From Aphrophora alni (taxonomy: Eukaryota > Arthropoda > Insecta > Hemiptera > Aphrophoridae): a stretch of DNA of 64,000 nucleotides. The DNA is taken from contig OY740774.1 of NCBI GenBank assembly GCA_963513935.1, positions 31,033,673 through 31,097,672 on the forward strand. The letters are read 5' to 3'. The notes beneath the pieces were generated by a model. The model was not told where the DNA came from, made no database searches, and was given only the letters and a program-made list of their open reading frames with translations. The position numbers and the translations under genes were made by a program. Numbering within the stretch: the first letter of the stretch is position 1; every line of letters starts with the position of its first letter. Below, piece by piece: positions 1 to 12,745 of this stretch.

Positions 1-3000
1 GGTGATATATTTTACAGCAATGATTTTCCCCTAGACTCCGGGGAGGTCATAACTAACGCTATGTAAACTGTATTTATTGCGAGTGTGAACTGGATGTTTT
101 AGGTTAGGTAGGGACGTGAGTCTAGGAGGGTCGCTGCCTAAAGTGTAGTCGATGAATCTTTTATTACTGATGTTTTCATTTCTAAATTATAAAAATAATC
201 GAGTTTAGGGTACACAATTCTTATAACACCGCGTATTTCAGCAATTCCTGCTTAAACATAACTTCAAGTAAAATTAAAATATTTAACAGCTAATTAGCTA
301 AAACATCTGTTAGACGTGATGTTAAGTGTACAATGGTCAATTAACATTGCCTTAATGCAAGACTACTTTAGCATTGCTTCCTACCTTGTAAGACACAAAG
401 GGTAGTTTTTACGGAGTCTATGAACGAAGGGCGATGGTTTGCAACGTTCATTATTTTTTATGATGTAGATTTATCAGTTTAGTCATTAAAACATTAACAA
501 ATCTAGGCTATATACAGATTTTTTAAGTATAATATAAGTTATTGTAATTGATAGAATTTATTCGGATATATTTGTGTGTATATATATAGTAATATACAAT
601 GTTTCGAGTATAGATCTACTCTCGTTATCAACTGTTAAACCCAAAAATGCAAAGAGCCAAGTTTCCTGCAATGAAACTTAAAACTAGTAACATAAAATAA
701 GGAACTCGGAGCAAAAACTAAACCTGAGTGGTAAAAAATAATTAAAACTATGTACAAACGTGGCATAAAGAGCAATACTTGTGGAAACGTCAATCAAAAA
801 ATTAAAAATTATCACGAAGTCAGATCGAATACTTTTCTTAAAGTATTTTATATAAAATAATATATATATTTATATTAAATTAATTTATATTTTTATTTAA
901 AATCATATTTTAAAGCAAAAATATGACGTTTGTATGTATAACTAACTCATCAATCCATTTACATGTAACAATTATAAATTGTGAATTAGTTCATTGGAAC
1001 GTCGTTTTCATTCAAAAACGTTTTTGTTAAGGAAAAATTTATATTTTTCTTCCTTTGATAAATCATTATATTTGATCCCATCTTCATCTTCTTTTTGCTG
1101 CAGGACAAAAATATAAGTTTAAAATAATAACAATGCAGACTATATTGTCTTTAAAAACCAATTACATCATCCCCCAACACAAGAGGTCATTATTTTGAAA
1201 ACTCTAAATAATTTATATTTCTGCTATTCCACTGTTTTCGTTGCTTTATCAGCATTCCCCACCGGCCATTTTGTAAACAAAGTACCTCGTTTCACAAATA
1301 ATGTTTACAGTATAACAGGGATACTTAATGGCGTTTTGTAATTAACAATTGTAAATAATGACGGAATATTTAGGGGTTAAGTGCAACGTAGAGGGAGGGA
1401 GCAATAATGAATTACAATGTGGCACAGTTTAATAGAGTTTACAGGGAGGGATTGACCCCTGAAGTTTTGTATTAATATTCAAGACACGTTTCTGGTGGGG
1501 AACAGCTGATTGCCGCGAACTCTTCTGACAAGGATGGTTTAAATTAGTAATGTATTTATCGAGAGTTTACAAAGTGTTTGTCGCGGATGTGTTCTGGTGT
1601 AACACGAGGTGCATATTCAGGACCAATGCTGTTTGATTTACATTTGTTAATTTAAGTGTATGTTATCGATTTAAAAAAATTGTACTTTTGTTTTACCAAT
1701 AACCATTTTCTTTCTTACGTCCATCAATTATTTTTATTGATTTGTGAAAGTGGTAGTGTGTACTGTAGACCTTACTCGTCTACTTGGAAATAATAATATA
1801 TTTTATAAATCAATGTGTACTTTCTAATTGATTCAATAATATCCTTTGACCAAGCAGTAACAATAAATAATTATACAGCAACTTGTATATAGGACATTAC
1901 TACCTTACCTTAAGACGATCTTTTACCGCCATTACTTTGTTGGAAGCGCAAATGATCTAACTATTGCTTATATTTTACTGCAATTCAAATCAACGCATGT
2001 TTCAGTTAAATGTACATTATAAAGTAGGAAATCGTAAGGAACTGCTGTAGATAAACATTTGTTTGATATATTTGTAAAATAATTAATTTATAGAATGATT
2101 TAATTCTTAAGTACGAGTATAAAAAATATCACAAAAATTTTATTTTTAGTCAGGTAAACATCTTTCTTGATAAACAGGTATAAAATATATTGTATTTTAC
2201 TACTGATCTTTAACGTGTATCGTTGGAACTTCAAAAATTACGAGTTTAAACATTTTAATTGGAAAAATAACTTGATTATTATATTTGTATTACTGAGTGA
2301 TAGATTGAGCAGCAATAAAGGAGTTTATGATTTCAAATATAAGAAGAAATGTAGTGACTGCAAAACTGGACGAAAACGTGATAATTTTGTTTGGAAATAA
2401 AGTAAAATGATTTTCAAGCAATATCTCAATAACGGGTATTCTGAATTATTTAATATTTTAAATCTTTTCAATTAAAGCAAATAATTTTTAGATAGTATTC
2501 CCAGTAAATGATTAGATTTTTAAAATTGCTTAAGGAGTGGTTGGCAACAAATCAATGAACAGTTATTAAAAATTGTAATGGCAGACATCGCGGCTGACTT
2601 TTAAATAAACATTTTATAAAAGACGTCAATCGTACATAAAAGGTAAAGTTAAATTGATTAATTAATTTTAATTTTGGTTCGATTTTTAATTTGAAAATTT
2701 GTACATTTTGGATCTCCAAGTTAAAATGGTTAAATGGTTCGGACTAGACTCGTGTACTAAAATAAAAAGAAGTGAACAATTTAAAAAAAAAAGGCATTGG
2801 AAAAAGTATTAAATAATTTATAATATTCATATTACTTAAACTTCGGTTATTTTCACAAAAGAAATTAGAAAATTTGTGCTGATCGTAAAAACATTAAAAA
2901 TTACATTGGCACTCAGTAAAAAATTTAAAATATAATAAATCTTCCTTTTTCCACACCTTTTTGTAGTCACGTTTAATTTGAAAAGGTAGGACTCTTTACT

Positions 3001-3900
3001 ATTCCTCTATATTATACTTTAATATACATAAAGAGAGTTTTTATTTAAACTCTTTTCCTTTATTATGAATATAACTTCAACGTCTGATTGTTTACAGTCT
3101 TTCTTTACATTGTATACATTTCTTAAATCGTCTTTTCCCGCTATTATAAAACCAATAAAAACAAACCACATCAAACTATAAACAAGCTATACAATAGAAA
3201 TGGTAGAATTTAATTGCATTGATCGTATAAAATGTTTATTTCTTTCGAACTAAGAACGTTGTGCGGAAGGTTATTAAAGTGGAAAAGAGGTTTATTGCAT
3301 CTCTAACTCGGACTAAAACCTACCCTCCGTTGACCGACAGAACATCGAGAACGAGTTATGTGTAAAACTAAAGGTTACCGACCGGCACGATGTCTCATTT
3401 GGCAAGGCATTAGAAAAGGGCGGACAAAATGTCACTAAGTCAAGATGTCATAAAAACATGGCGGTGTTATAACCTTAGCTTAGTCACACAAAGTTAATGA
3501 CAAATTTTAACACTCGTCAGAAAATATATCCTCGTTTTGGATGCGGTTCTTCTGAACGTTGTAAAAACAAAGCTCTCGCGTATTACGGTTATGATCTAGA
3601 TACTACATTGGTTTTCATTACCTTTCCAGACGAAATTATATATCACATTTATTACCTAAAGAGGTCGTCTCAACATTTTACGATTATATATCTGCTCAAG
3701 AAAGTTAAACTTACAAAAACTGAATATTTTTTTGGAAAAATAATTTAGTGCCTTACATTCCCTGCTTCTTTTTGCACAGGTTTGATCAGGTGGTTTTTGC
3801 ATGTAAATCATTTATTATGTACACATTAATGTTTACTTTGCGGTAGATAACCAAGAGTATTTCTGTATATGTACTAAGGAGTGTATGTTGTTTTTTGTGA
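1..3900. other. AT-rich noncoding stretch, no gene seen
   Basis: No recognisable gene or element is seen. Open frames are at most 83 codons and low in complexity. A short TTAGG-like motif lies at 97-113. Two stretches, about 1250-1600 and 3240-3480, are richer in G and C than their surroundings and have little simple repeat, so they could be constrained noncoding DNA, but nothing in them identifies a function. Confidence 0.6.
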
Positions 3901-3904
3901 TGGG

Positions 3905-4215
3905 GGGGTTGAATTACACTCCGAGAGATCAAATGTAGCCCACTACTAGTAGTTATCTGCTGGTGGTGACTTCCTGTTCGCTAACAAAGTATCCGATTAC
4001 AATGTCACGATAAGTACCTTCGATGTTAAAGATGATCCTGACAGGTACTTAGTCCTCTGATATAAATCTTAACATCTCTCATGATCTCCTCCTTGGTCCC
4101 ACACCCAAGGTTCTTGTATCTGCACGATTTCATGAGATAAATTTACGAAAATCCTGTCCAAAACGGCAGTTGCCACTCTCGCAGGATATTCACCTGCACC
4201 ATCCTTATCTTGCTT
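3905..4215 (-). pseudogene. LINE endonuclease-domain relic (N-terminus of ORF2)
   Basis: On the minus strand 4182-4205 reads RMVQVNIL. After a frame change, 4072-4182 reads 37 open codons that include ARVATAVLDRIF and IVQIQEPWVW. Jockey/I-type non-LTR retrotransposons start their apurinic-endonuclease domain with a pattern like LQxNLxxxKAATAxL followed by xALIQEPWV, so order and spacing both fit. The open part then meets a stop at 4069-4071, and residual similarity seems to run on to about 3905 across more stops. The domain would nick target DNA to prime reverse transcription. This copy is dead: it has a frameshift, stops and no visible downstream RT. No full element surrounds it. Assignment to the endonuclease is fairly secure; the clade is inference. 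Confidence 0.65.
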
Positions 4216-5370
4216 TTGTTAGTCATGCAACTGGGTCTCGTACTTCATTGTGGTTCCACCGGTTACTACGTTGAGTATTAAGAAATCCAAGTTCTCTTTT
4301 CGTGTCTCAAATTTAGTAGTAGATTGATCCTTCATCTTATTCTGCACTTTCGTCTTTCCCATTTATTTTCCTAGTCTCCCGAGATGTTCTTTGCAGTGAA
4401 CAGAGATTCTCTCAAAAATATAATAATTATTGTTCCCACCTCTACATTGTTTTGAGCTCTCTTTCTTGTTTGTAAAATATTTCATTCTCTAAACCTATTC
4501 GTGGGTCTAACAAGATACAAGATCTCCATATTCTGAAAATACATGTATTATTTCCGTTTCACAACTCCAAATACATTCCACCGAATACGCTCATTGGTCG
4601 ATCTCTTCTCTGATAAATGACTCAATGTTTTAATCTCCACTCACTTATAACAAAATGGGTTATGCTGCGACTGGAGTGCCACTTGAATCACGAATTATAG
4701 CCTACATTAGTAAATATAATAGTCATTCACATATTTCATACATACAATTGAATCTAACACAGAAATAATCTCTTTTATCTAACACAGTACTTGTGGTCCA
4801 TTATGTGTTGCATTAATATATAATTACAATTATCACTTAATTCCTCTGGGAGGACTTTTTTGGCCTGTACAAATTGTGCTGTAGAGAAAACGGCAAATAA
4901 AATTACCGATTGGTTAGGTTCAATAGTTGTTATACATTCGTTATCAAACAGTTTCTTCATTTTGTAACACTTCGTCGGAATTGTCTTTTTTCTAATTTCA
5001 ATTCCAATAAACTACATGTTCCTAAATGGTTTGTACCTCCCTCTGGTTACTCAGAGCTCTGTCATCTCCAGGCTATATAACAAGGGTGAAGACAAAACAA
5101 ATCAGTAACTAAAGAAGTGTTTTTCTTTGAATCCGCTTCGTAAAGCTATCACGTTGTCTTGCAAGTTTTATTGCTTCTAATGATGATTGTTTTACTTCTT
5201 GCAAACAGGTGAACACTAAATTGAACTTTATTAATTTGCAATGAAGTAATAACTTTGCATTATCACTACACTAACTTTCTCACATTTTGCAAAAAAATAA
5301 ACTTTAAAATTACTGTGATAATTATTTCAAAATGTGTTTTCTATGACATTGTAAATTTATCTATTCCAGG
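4216..5370. other. AT-rich noncoding stretch
   Basis: No gene is seen. The part next to the LINE relic (4216-4400) has a slightly higher GC content and may be more of the same decayed element, but I cannot read a protein in it. Open frames here (for example 4775-4960 minus, 61 codons) look accidental. Confidence 0.5.
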
Positions 5371-5505
5371 ATAAAATAAAGCAAAAGCTTAATGTTTCAA
5401 ATATTTTAATAATATAAATGAGCTACATTTGTTTCGGCTTGCGGCATCATCGGGCAATTTATATTATTAAAATATTAGAAACTTTAAGCTTTTGCTTTAT
5501 TTTAT
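5371..5505. repeat. Near-perfect 49-bp-arm foldback with hairpin motif in its loop
   Basis: The arms are 5371-5419 and 5457-5505. They are reverse complements over 49 bp with only two mismatches, around a 37-bp loop (5420-5456). Read on the minus strand, the loop holds GATGATGCCGCAAGCCGAAAC-like sequence, in which GC-CGCAA-GC can form a tiny stem just before GAAAC. Similar motifs occur at 24.0 kb and 32.4 kb. High arm identity suggests a recent insertion or constrained pairing. It could be a foldback or miniature element, or the terminal part of a Penelope-like element; the element class is inference. Confidence 0.85.
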
Positions 5506-6234
5506 GCTTGAATATGTAGTTTCAACAAGAAATATCTGCAATTACATTAAAGTATATCTATTCCAGATATTCAATGATTTGTTTTTATTATTTTAGACGT
5601 AAATTTACTTTTCCTCTATCTATTGTTCATTGCATTGCAACAGGTAATTTAACCCCTTCACGTTTTTCAAACTTTTATCTAAATCAAAACGACAAACTAA
5701 GAATTCAACCTAAAATTATCGCAGCACTTACGCGGTGTATAAAGCATAGTCTAGGATAAGTTTGCTAATCGCAAAATATCATTTTTGGCTGCTCTTCACT
5801 TTTCATGGTATTGCTCTATTGATATTCAGAAATATCGAATTGAAAATGTCAAAATGAGTACCGTTTAGAACAACCTCTATTCATATCAGGTGTATTATTC
5901 AAGTTATAACCCACTAAACTAGATACAAAATTCATATTTCAATTCTGTGTGTGATACCCATTACATGCAATAATACCAATCCCTCTTTACGATGACAAGT
6001 AGGGAAATTTTGTCAAACATTGTTAATAAAAATTTAGTTTAATACATTTAATTTTTTTTTATCTGAATACAGTGTACACTATTATTTTTTATTTTTCTTA
6101 ATCGTTAATGTCCTAATAGTTATGACAAATACTCTATATGTTTAGTTACCTAAATCCTAATCTAATTAAGTCCATAAACCAACAATTCAAAGCTCCAAAG
6201 ATATCGAAACCATTAGTGAGTTTTTCGATTTCCA
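5506..6234. other. AT-rich noncoding stretch
   Basis: Nothing recognisable. The 61-codon frame at 5574-5759 has no family features that I can see. Confidence 0.5.
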
Positions 6235-6686
6235 GTGAAATCAAAAGAAAGGAAGCTTAAAGTAAACGTAGAGATCCATTGTAAGTCTGAAGGATTCATT
6301 AAAGTCGTTTCTGCTCGAGTGAAAATGATCACTAGGAAGACGATAAAGGGAATTTCCTTTTCAAAATGTGCAGAGAGAGGGCCTTTTGAGTGTCTGATAA
6401 GTCGTGGAAAAGGCGGCTATTCTTTGGGAAACAGAGCCTTGAAGCACTTCCTGAATGTCTTCTTCTTCCTCTTATGTAAGTGAAGGGGAAGGGGGGGTGT
6501 ATTTGTGGTAGTAGTGTAGAAAGAAGGGTGGAAACGAACAGATTCGTCATTAGAATTGGAGTTAAAACAACTGAGAAGGGGAAACAGTTGGTAATTGACG
6601 AAGGGGAAGTATGTGAACGGACACGTTTAGGGGGAGAAAAAGAAGGTAATTTTTGTAAGTGTTTCAATTATTTTTGTATCTTGTGA
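6235..6686. other. Purine-rich stretch with small unrecognised ORFs
   Basis: This block is less AT-rich and its plus strand is purine-rich. It carries plus-strand frames 6235-6483 (82 codons) and 6480-6686 (68 codons, overlapping by 4 bases) and a minus-strand frame 6332-6667 (111 codons, the longest non-repeat frame in the window). A GTAAGT splice-donor-like hexamer follows TTAT near 6475-6480. I recognise none of the proteins. The minus-strand frame is rich in Ser, Pro, Leu and Arg, as expected from an accidental frame opposite a purine tract. It borders the 30-bp satellite directly. A short exon cannot be excluded, but there is no positive evidence for one. Confidence 0.2.
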
Positions 6687-6712
6687 ATTGGTTTTATTTT
6701 ATATTTATACTA

Positions 6713-8464
6713 TTCCAAAATGAATCTCTAATCACCACTATTTGACAAAATGAATCTCAAATCACCACTACTTTGAAAAATGAATCTCAAATCACCATTA
6801 CTATACAAAATAAATCTCAAATCACCACTACTTACCAAAATGAATCTCAAATCACCACTACTACGCAAAATGAATCTCTAATCACCACTACTTGACAAAA
6901 TGAATCTATAATCACCACTACTAGCCAAAATGAATCTCTATCACTACTATTTGACAAAATGAATCTAAAATCACCACTGCTTTGAAAAATGAATCTCAAA
7001 TCACCACTACTAAGCAAAATAAATCTCAAATCACCACTACTTACCAAAATGAATCTCAAATCACCACTACTACGCAAAATGAATCTCTAATCACCACTAC
7101 TTGACAAAATGAATCTCTAATCACCACTACTAGGCAAAATGAATCTCTAATTACCACTACTTGACAAAATAAATCTAAAATCACCACTACTTGACAAAAT
7201 GAATCTCTAATCACCATTACCTGACAAAACGAATCTCAAATCACCACTACTTGCCAAAATAAATCTCAAATCGCCACTACTTGACAAAATGAATCTCAAA
7301 TCACCACTACTTGACAAAATGAATCTCTAATCAACCACTACTTGACAAAATGAATCTCTAATCACCACTACTTGACCAAATGAATCTCAAATCACCACTA
7401 CTGTACAAAATGAATCTGTAATCACCACTACTTGCAAAATGAATCTCAAATCACCACTACTTGACAAAATGAATCTCTAATCAACCACTACTTGACAAAA
7501 TGAATCTCAAATCACCACTACTTTGAAAAATGAATCTCAAATCACCATTACTATACAAAATAAATCTCAAATCACCACTACTTACCAAAATGAATCTCAA
7601 ATCACCACTACTACGCAAAATGAATCTCTAATCACCACTACTTGACAAAATGAATCTATAATCACCACTACTAGCCAAAATGAATCTCTATCACTACTAT
7701 TTGACAAAATGAATCTCAAATCACCACTACTTTGAAAAATGAATCTCAAATCACCACTACTAAGCAAAATAAATCTCAAATCACCACTACTTACCAAAAT
7801 GAATCTCAAATCACCACTACTACGCAAAATGAATCTCTAATCACCACTACTTGACAAAATGAATCTCTAATCACCACTACTAGGCAAAATGAATCTCTAA
7901 TTACCACTACTTGACAAAATAAATCTAAAATCACCACTACTTGACAAAATGAATCTCTAATCACCATTACCTGACAAAACGAATCTCAAATCACCACTAC
8001 TTGCCAAAATAAATCTCAAATCGCCACTACTTGACAAAATGAATCTCAAATCACCACTACTTGACAAAATGAATCTCTAATCAACCACTACTTGACCAAA
8101 TGAATCTCAAATCACCACTACTGTACAAAATGAATCTGTAATCACCACTACTTGCAAAATGAATCTCAAATCACCACTACTTGACAAAATGAATCTCTAA
8201 TCAACCACTACTTGACAAAATGAATCTCTAATCACCACTACTTGACCAAATGAATCTCAAATCACCACTACTGTACAAAATGAATCTGTAATCACCACTA
8301 CTTGACAAAATGAATCTCTAATCACCACTACTTACCAAAATGAATCTCAAATCACCACTACTAAGCAAAATAAATCTCAAATCACCACTACTTACCAAAA
8401 TGAATCTCAAATCACCACTACTACGCAAAATGAATCTCTAATCACCACTATTTGACAAAATGAA
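6713..8464. repeat. 30-bp satellite array (about 58 units) with 750-bp higher-order repeat
   Basis: Tandem units of 30 bp share the core AATGAATCTCWAATCACCAC (W = A or T), followed by a variable CTAC-plus-5-to-6-base linker such as TTGAC, TACGC, TAGCC or TTACC. The order of linker variants repeats exactly 750 bp later: 6751-7290 matches 7501-8040 with only a few differences. That makes a 25-unit higher-order repeat. The second copy has lost one unit near 8070-8100, and parts of a third copy follow from 8221. A few units are 29 or 31 bp. The minus-strand frames 6847-7077 and 7597-7827 are by-products of the 30-bp (10-codon) period and not genes. The high identity between higher-order copies indicates recent amplification or homogenisation. 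Confidence 0.97.
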
Positions 8465-9825
8465 AACCTGTAGTTGCCGATCAATCTTAGGTACACGTTT
8501 AAAGAGAAAGTTTTTCAGTTTAAAAAAATTTATATTTTAATGTTCACGTGTTTCCACGACTTTCGAAATAGATATAATTTTCGTAAATATTGTGTAGATT
8601 TTATGCGATGATTTAGAATAATGTTGTTTAGGGTTAAATACAGATTTCCAAGTAAACTTGAAATGGATTATAGTTTCTTATGTTTTAGATGAAGTTTTCT
8701 GTGTTGTTTCTTTCAGGTTGTATAAAGTTTTACATGTTTTATGGTGTTTCTTTTAGACAATTTGTTAGGCCACTGGTTTTTTGGGCGTGTAATAGCATTA
8801 AATACAACCTGACAACTAAATATGGAATGAAATGCAGAGTTTTTACTGCTGTTTTAAAAAATTGTTAAATTATGTTGTCAACAATTTTGTTAAATGAAGA
8901 AGTAAAACCACCGTAATATAGTGGAATTTTTTGTGTTAATTGAGGCGCGAAGCTTTATCATAAACTTCAAATCGCGGTGGACACTGCCTTAGACCTCTCA
9001 ACCCGTCTATAGTAGTTATTTTAAGGCAGTTATCATTTAAGGCAGTTATGAAAGCTACACAAAATGAGGTACTGGAAATAGAAATTAATATTTTCGGAAA
9101 ATATTATTCTAAAAATTAGCGACCTTTTTGAAATTAATTACTTTTTTGTTAAAAAGCACGTTCAACGATTCATATTACCGAACTTACATAATAAATTTGA
9201 GCATATTTCAATTGTAATGAAAAATAATCAGATAAACTAAATTGCGGTTACCAGAACTAATATTCTAATATTTTTTCTAGTTTTTAAGTTATGAAATTAA
9301 CATTTGTATTTTTTTGTGATAACGATTTTTTATCACATAAAACGTGACTCATAATTATTACTTTAAAATTGTCAAATTTTACAAAAATAACGTAAAATCT
9401 ACCACCATTTTGAAAGTGATATTGATTTTTCAAGTTAACAAACTTGTCCAACTATTGGTAAGACCGTACCTATATATCAAATTTCAGAAACATCGAACCA
9501 AACAAAAAAAGAAGAAATTGTCTAAAATTAAGTCACATCCGTCAAAGAAGAAGAAGATATATGTTAAATATTGTCGAAAAGAGCATGGTTACTTTTTCCA
9601 GAAACTGAAAAACTCCCATATGTCGTAAAACAACAAAACACTTGCGTTACACGATTTTTTTTCAAAATGCTTGCAAATTATGAATCCCAGTATTAAACAT
9701 TAACATTTGCAATAAATAAATCTATATAAATTCCCAAACGTTTTAGCAAATAAATATCTTTAAGAAGATATTACAACCCTGTGAAAGTACAATAACTGAG
9801 ACACAAATCTGTGTCTGACAATTCA
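8465..9825. other. AT-rich noncoding stretch
   Basis: No gene is seen. A short direct repeat TTAAGGCAGTTAT occurs twice near 9021-9050. The 94-codon frame at 9344-9628 is dominated by lysine from an A-rich stretch and looks accidental. Confidence 0.5.
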
Positions 9826-9945
9826 TAACAAGGACCTGCCAAGCGTATATATTAAGGAGCCACCTAGCAGAGGTTCTATATTGTAAGGACCTTTTCAACA
9901 CAGTAGTCATAATATAAGTACCTTCCTGGCAGGGTAAAGGCTTCC
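9826..9945. repeat. Short degenerate tandem repeat, about 31 bp period
   Basis: Anchors AAGGACC, AAGGAGCC, AAGGACC and AAGTACC begin at about 9830, 9854, 9885 and 9916. They are spaced 24, 31 and 31 bp and each is preceded by TATA-like sequence. The block has a higher GC content than its surroundings. It looks like an old, decayed minisatellite. The 90-codon minus-strand frame 9743-10015 lies across it and is probably fortuitous. Confidence 0.4.
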
Positions 9946-10015
9946 TTTGACCGTCCTTACTAAACTTCCAACACAATAGCAACAGGAATTTCATTTCCTT
10001 TAGACAATGCTCCAC

Positions 10016-12529
10016 TCTGAAACAAAACTTAGTTCCCCGGAGACGACAGTTAAGTCAAACACACCACTATTCCTATTATAATTTAATTACTTTACTTTAG
10101 TTCTTTCTTTCGTTTCGCAATTCTTGTTTTTTGCTATGGTCCATCTGTAGAATTAATTTCAAGAATTGGCTTTGATTTGCGGTTTTAAAAAGTCAAAAAC
10201 AAAATAAAAGGTGTACTTTTGTTGAAATATGAAACCTTTGTTTGTAGAGTTGAGGTAAAATTCTATTATTAAATTTCGATGGAGCGGGATTATTATTTTT
10301 TGTCCTCTCCCCCATAAGAGTACAAAAATAATTGTACTAAGACAATAGTATATTTTCATTGATCTGTATCTCCTACATTTTGATTAGTTTAACGCTTTCT
10401 TTAAAATTGGCATAGACGATCTAAGCCGTCATGCATTTAAAATAAAAGTTATCACTTATTTGGATTTCTTTCTGTACTATATTGCTTTTCCTTTTTACAT
10501 AGTTCCGATTTTCACGAGAGTTAAAGAGTCAATTTTGCTTGTAAGTAGTACCTACCACCCTTGATTACTGGTCATGTGGTCATAAGGTACACCTTTTTTT
10601 TCTAGTCCACGCCTTCTGATGGTCCACGCCAAACCAGCAATTTTTGTTTAAACTTTTCCTAGCCGACCATCATTGTCTCTACAATTTTCTTAATAATCTG
10701 CCTACCCCTGTCCCTCCGCCTCACGTTCTATTTCGGTTTTTAGACGCCATCTTCTACAATGACAAAATACTAAGTCTAAATTATTCAGTGGTAAATATCC
10801 GATATCCTAAAACGGCAACTGATATTATTCATAACAGTAATTTTGATTCATTTTTAGCTCACTGTCTAAATAGTAGTAATCGTTGTAGTGGTTTAAGTAT
10901 TTATAGAAATGTTATTTCTATGTACAGTATTATGAATCCGTAAGTTCGTTAACCAGAGTTAACATCATGTAAATTTAAAAATAGCAGTCTTTTTAGGTGA
11001 TTTTACGGGATTATCTTCTGATCTGTAGTACCAACAGAATTCCATTGTCTACAGTTTAAGAATCTTTATCCAATGTTATTTAGATTTATTTTCTACGACA
11101 AATATACGATAATAATCCTTTGTAAATTATATTTTTAACCATTTATGGTAAAAATTAGGGGGGAAATTGTAGTAATATCCCTTGTATTACACTAAATGCT
11201 AATATAAAAATCGAGGACATTTTAAAATTTTTTGGAACGTTTTTATTTTTAGCAATTCTTCTTAATCTAACATTGTAAGTCAATGTTGTACTTTTAAAAC
11301 AAATAAAGGACTCGTCATTAAATCGTTTCTTTAGAAAAATCGTGGAACGAAATTTATTTCTATAGCGAATTGTATAATTTATTAGAATAGACAACAACAA
11401 ACATCTGATTACTAAAGATAACTAACAAAAATAAAGAATAATTTACATTAGTAGAAAATTATTTTTACACTTTAAATAACTGTCAGTTAGCCATAACGAG
11501 AATCTTCAATAGTTATTGTGCCAACTGAGACAAAAAGAGAAGAAAGTGCTGACTAGACTTCCTGGTTTACGTTTTTTCTTTTTGTTTTAACCGACTACTT
11601 AATCCAAGTTATTGTAAAACAACAAGAGAAATTCTCTTAATTAAATATTTCCCTCTACCTGTCAGACTGTGTTATTGGAAAGTAAACAATTAAATATGAA
11701 ACCTTTCTTAATCAGAGTTTGTAGTTTCTTTTGAACGCAGAAATCCACCAGACAAAGAACTTTTCTGGGTTGCTTCTATCAAAGCTGTCTACCGTTTTTA
11801 TAACAGCTGGTAGACATTATTTACTTTTCATTTAATTAATTTCGAAGTAGTGTTTTTATTTTAATATGTTTATAAAAATACGTTATTTCTCACAAATACT
11901 TATGGAAAAAAATCTTTTATAGATTAAAAAAAAAGACAATGTTAGATTAGGTTTTCTTAGTCAATAAACCTTTTTTCCAATTATATTTTTCGGTCGTCCA
12001 TGAAATGCACTATAATACTCGGATACTATTTTTGATCAATTATTATGTGGGCTGGGTTAATTATACATTGGAAACATTTTTTCAAAAAGAAAAAAAAAAT
12101 TGTAAAGAACTTAATCGCAGGGATTTTGAAAGGCATCGTTTTGGTTAGTGTGAAGAAAATCTAATCTAAATTACGATTACTCGAACGAATTTTTTAAAAA
12201 TCTATTTTCTGGTAGGTTTCTATTTAAACAGTGAATCTACGTCTTCTAAGAACATACTGGGACTAGATATATCGGTGCACTATATAACCCCTTGTTTAGG
12301 TCACACTTTGATTATAATTTCCAATCCAATACAATTTATAAAAGTGTAACATTCAAAATAATTTAAAACCTTTAAACGTTTTTCAACAAAATTAGCTTTA
12401 CACTATCCACTCTATTTCTCACAAACTCCAATAAACACAAAAACAATTCATAATATATAAACAACTACGCTTACAGTCAATAACTGCCAGCGTATCAAAA
12501 TCCATTTCCTCGTGATTATTTTATTAAAA
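10016..12529. other. AT-rich noncoding stretch with one unrecognised 99-codon frame
   Basis: The plus-strand frame 10644-10943 (99 codons) has mixed composition and a PTPVPPPHVLF segment but no motif I know; it could be chance or an old element fragment. The rest is unique AT-rich sequence with no repeat or RNA gene that I can see. Confidence 0.35.
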
Positions 12530-12745
12530 GCGACGTGAAACACGAAGGAGAAAATACTCGATAAGAAATTCGCTCAACAACTCGCGGGGGTTGGTAACAC
12601 TGTTCCATTCTTTATCAGTGGGGGTGGAAAGTGAACGTTCTCCTTAAGGTCTGATGTCGATCAATGGTTGACCTTTCAAGGATTGCGTTCTCCACGCGAG
12701 CTCAAGAACGACACGCAAGCACCGCGTCTCAAGTCTTTGATTGAC
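12530..12745. other. GC- and CpG-richer island in AT-rich DNA
   Basis: About 200 bp contain many CpG dinucleotides (ACGTG, CTCGAT, CTCGCGGGGG, CCACGCGAGC, CACCGCGTC) within sequence that is otherwise about 70 percent AT. No open frame spans it and no repeat relation was found in the window. It may be a regulatory or promoter-like segment, a short exon or an old GC-rich element. Only its composition is seen directly. Confidence 0.35.

Noticed and set aside
6847..7827. Two 76-codon minus-strand ORFs with a decapeptide repeat
   Set aside because: A 30-bp period is exactly 10 codons, so the satellite keeps frames open by itself. The two ORFs are the same array position in two higher-order copies.
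6713..8464. CRISPR array (regular 30-bp repeats with variable short segments)
   Set aside because: The variable parts are only 5-6 bp and recur in a fixed higher-order order; there are no 30-bp spacers, no cas genes, and the sequence is eukaryotic. It is a satellite.
10644..10943. A 99-codon plus-strand gene
   Set aside because: No motif, no splice or promoter context, and ORFs of this size are expected by chance in 64 kb.
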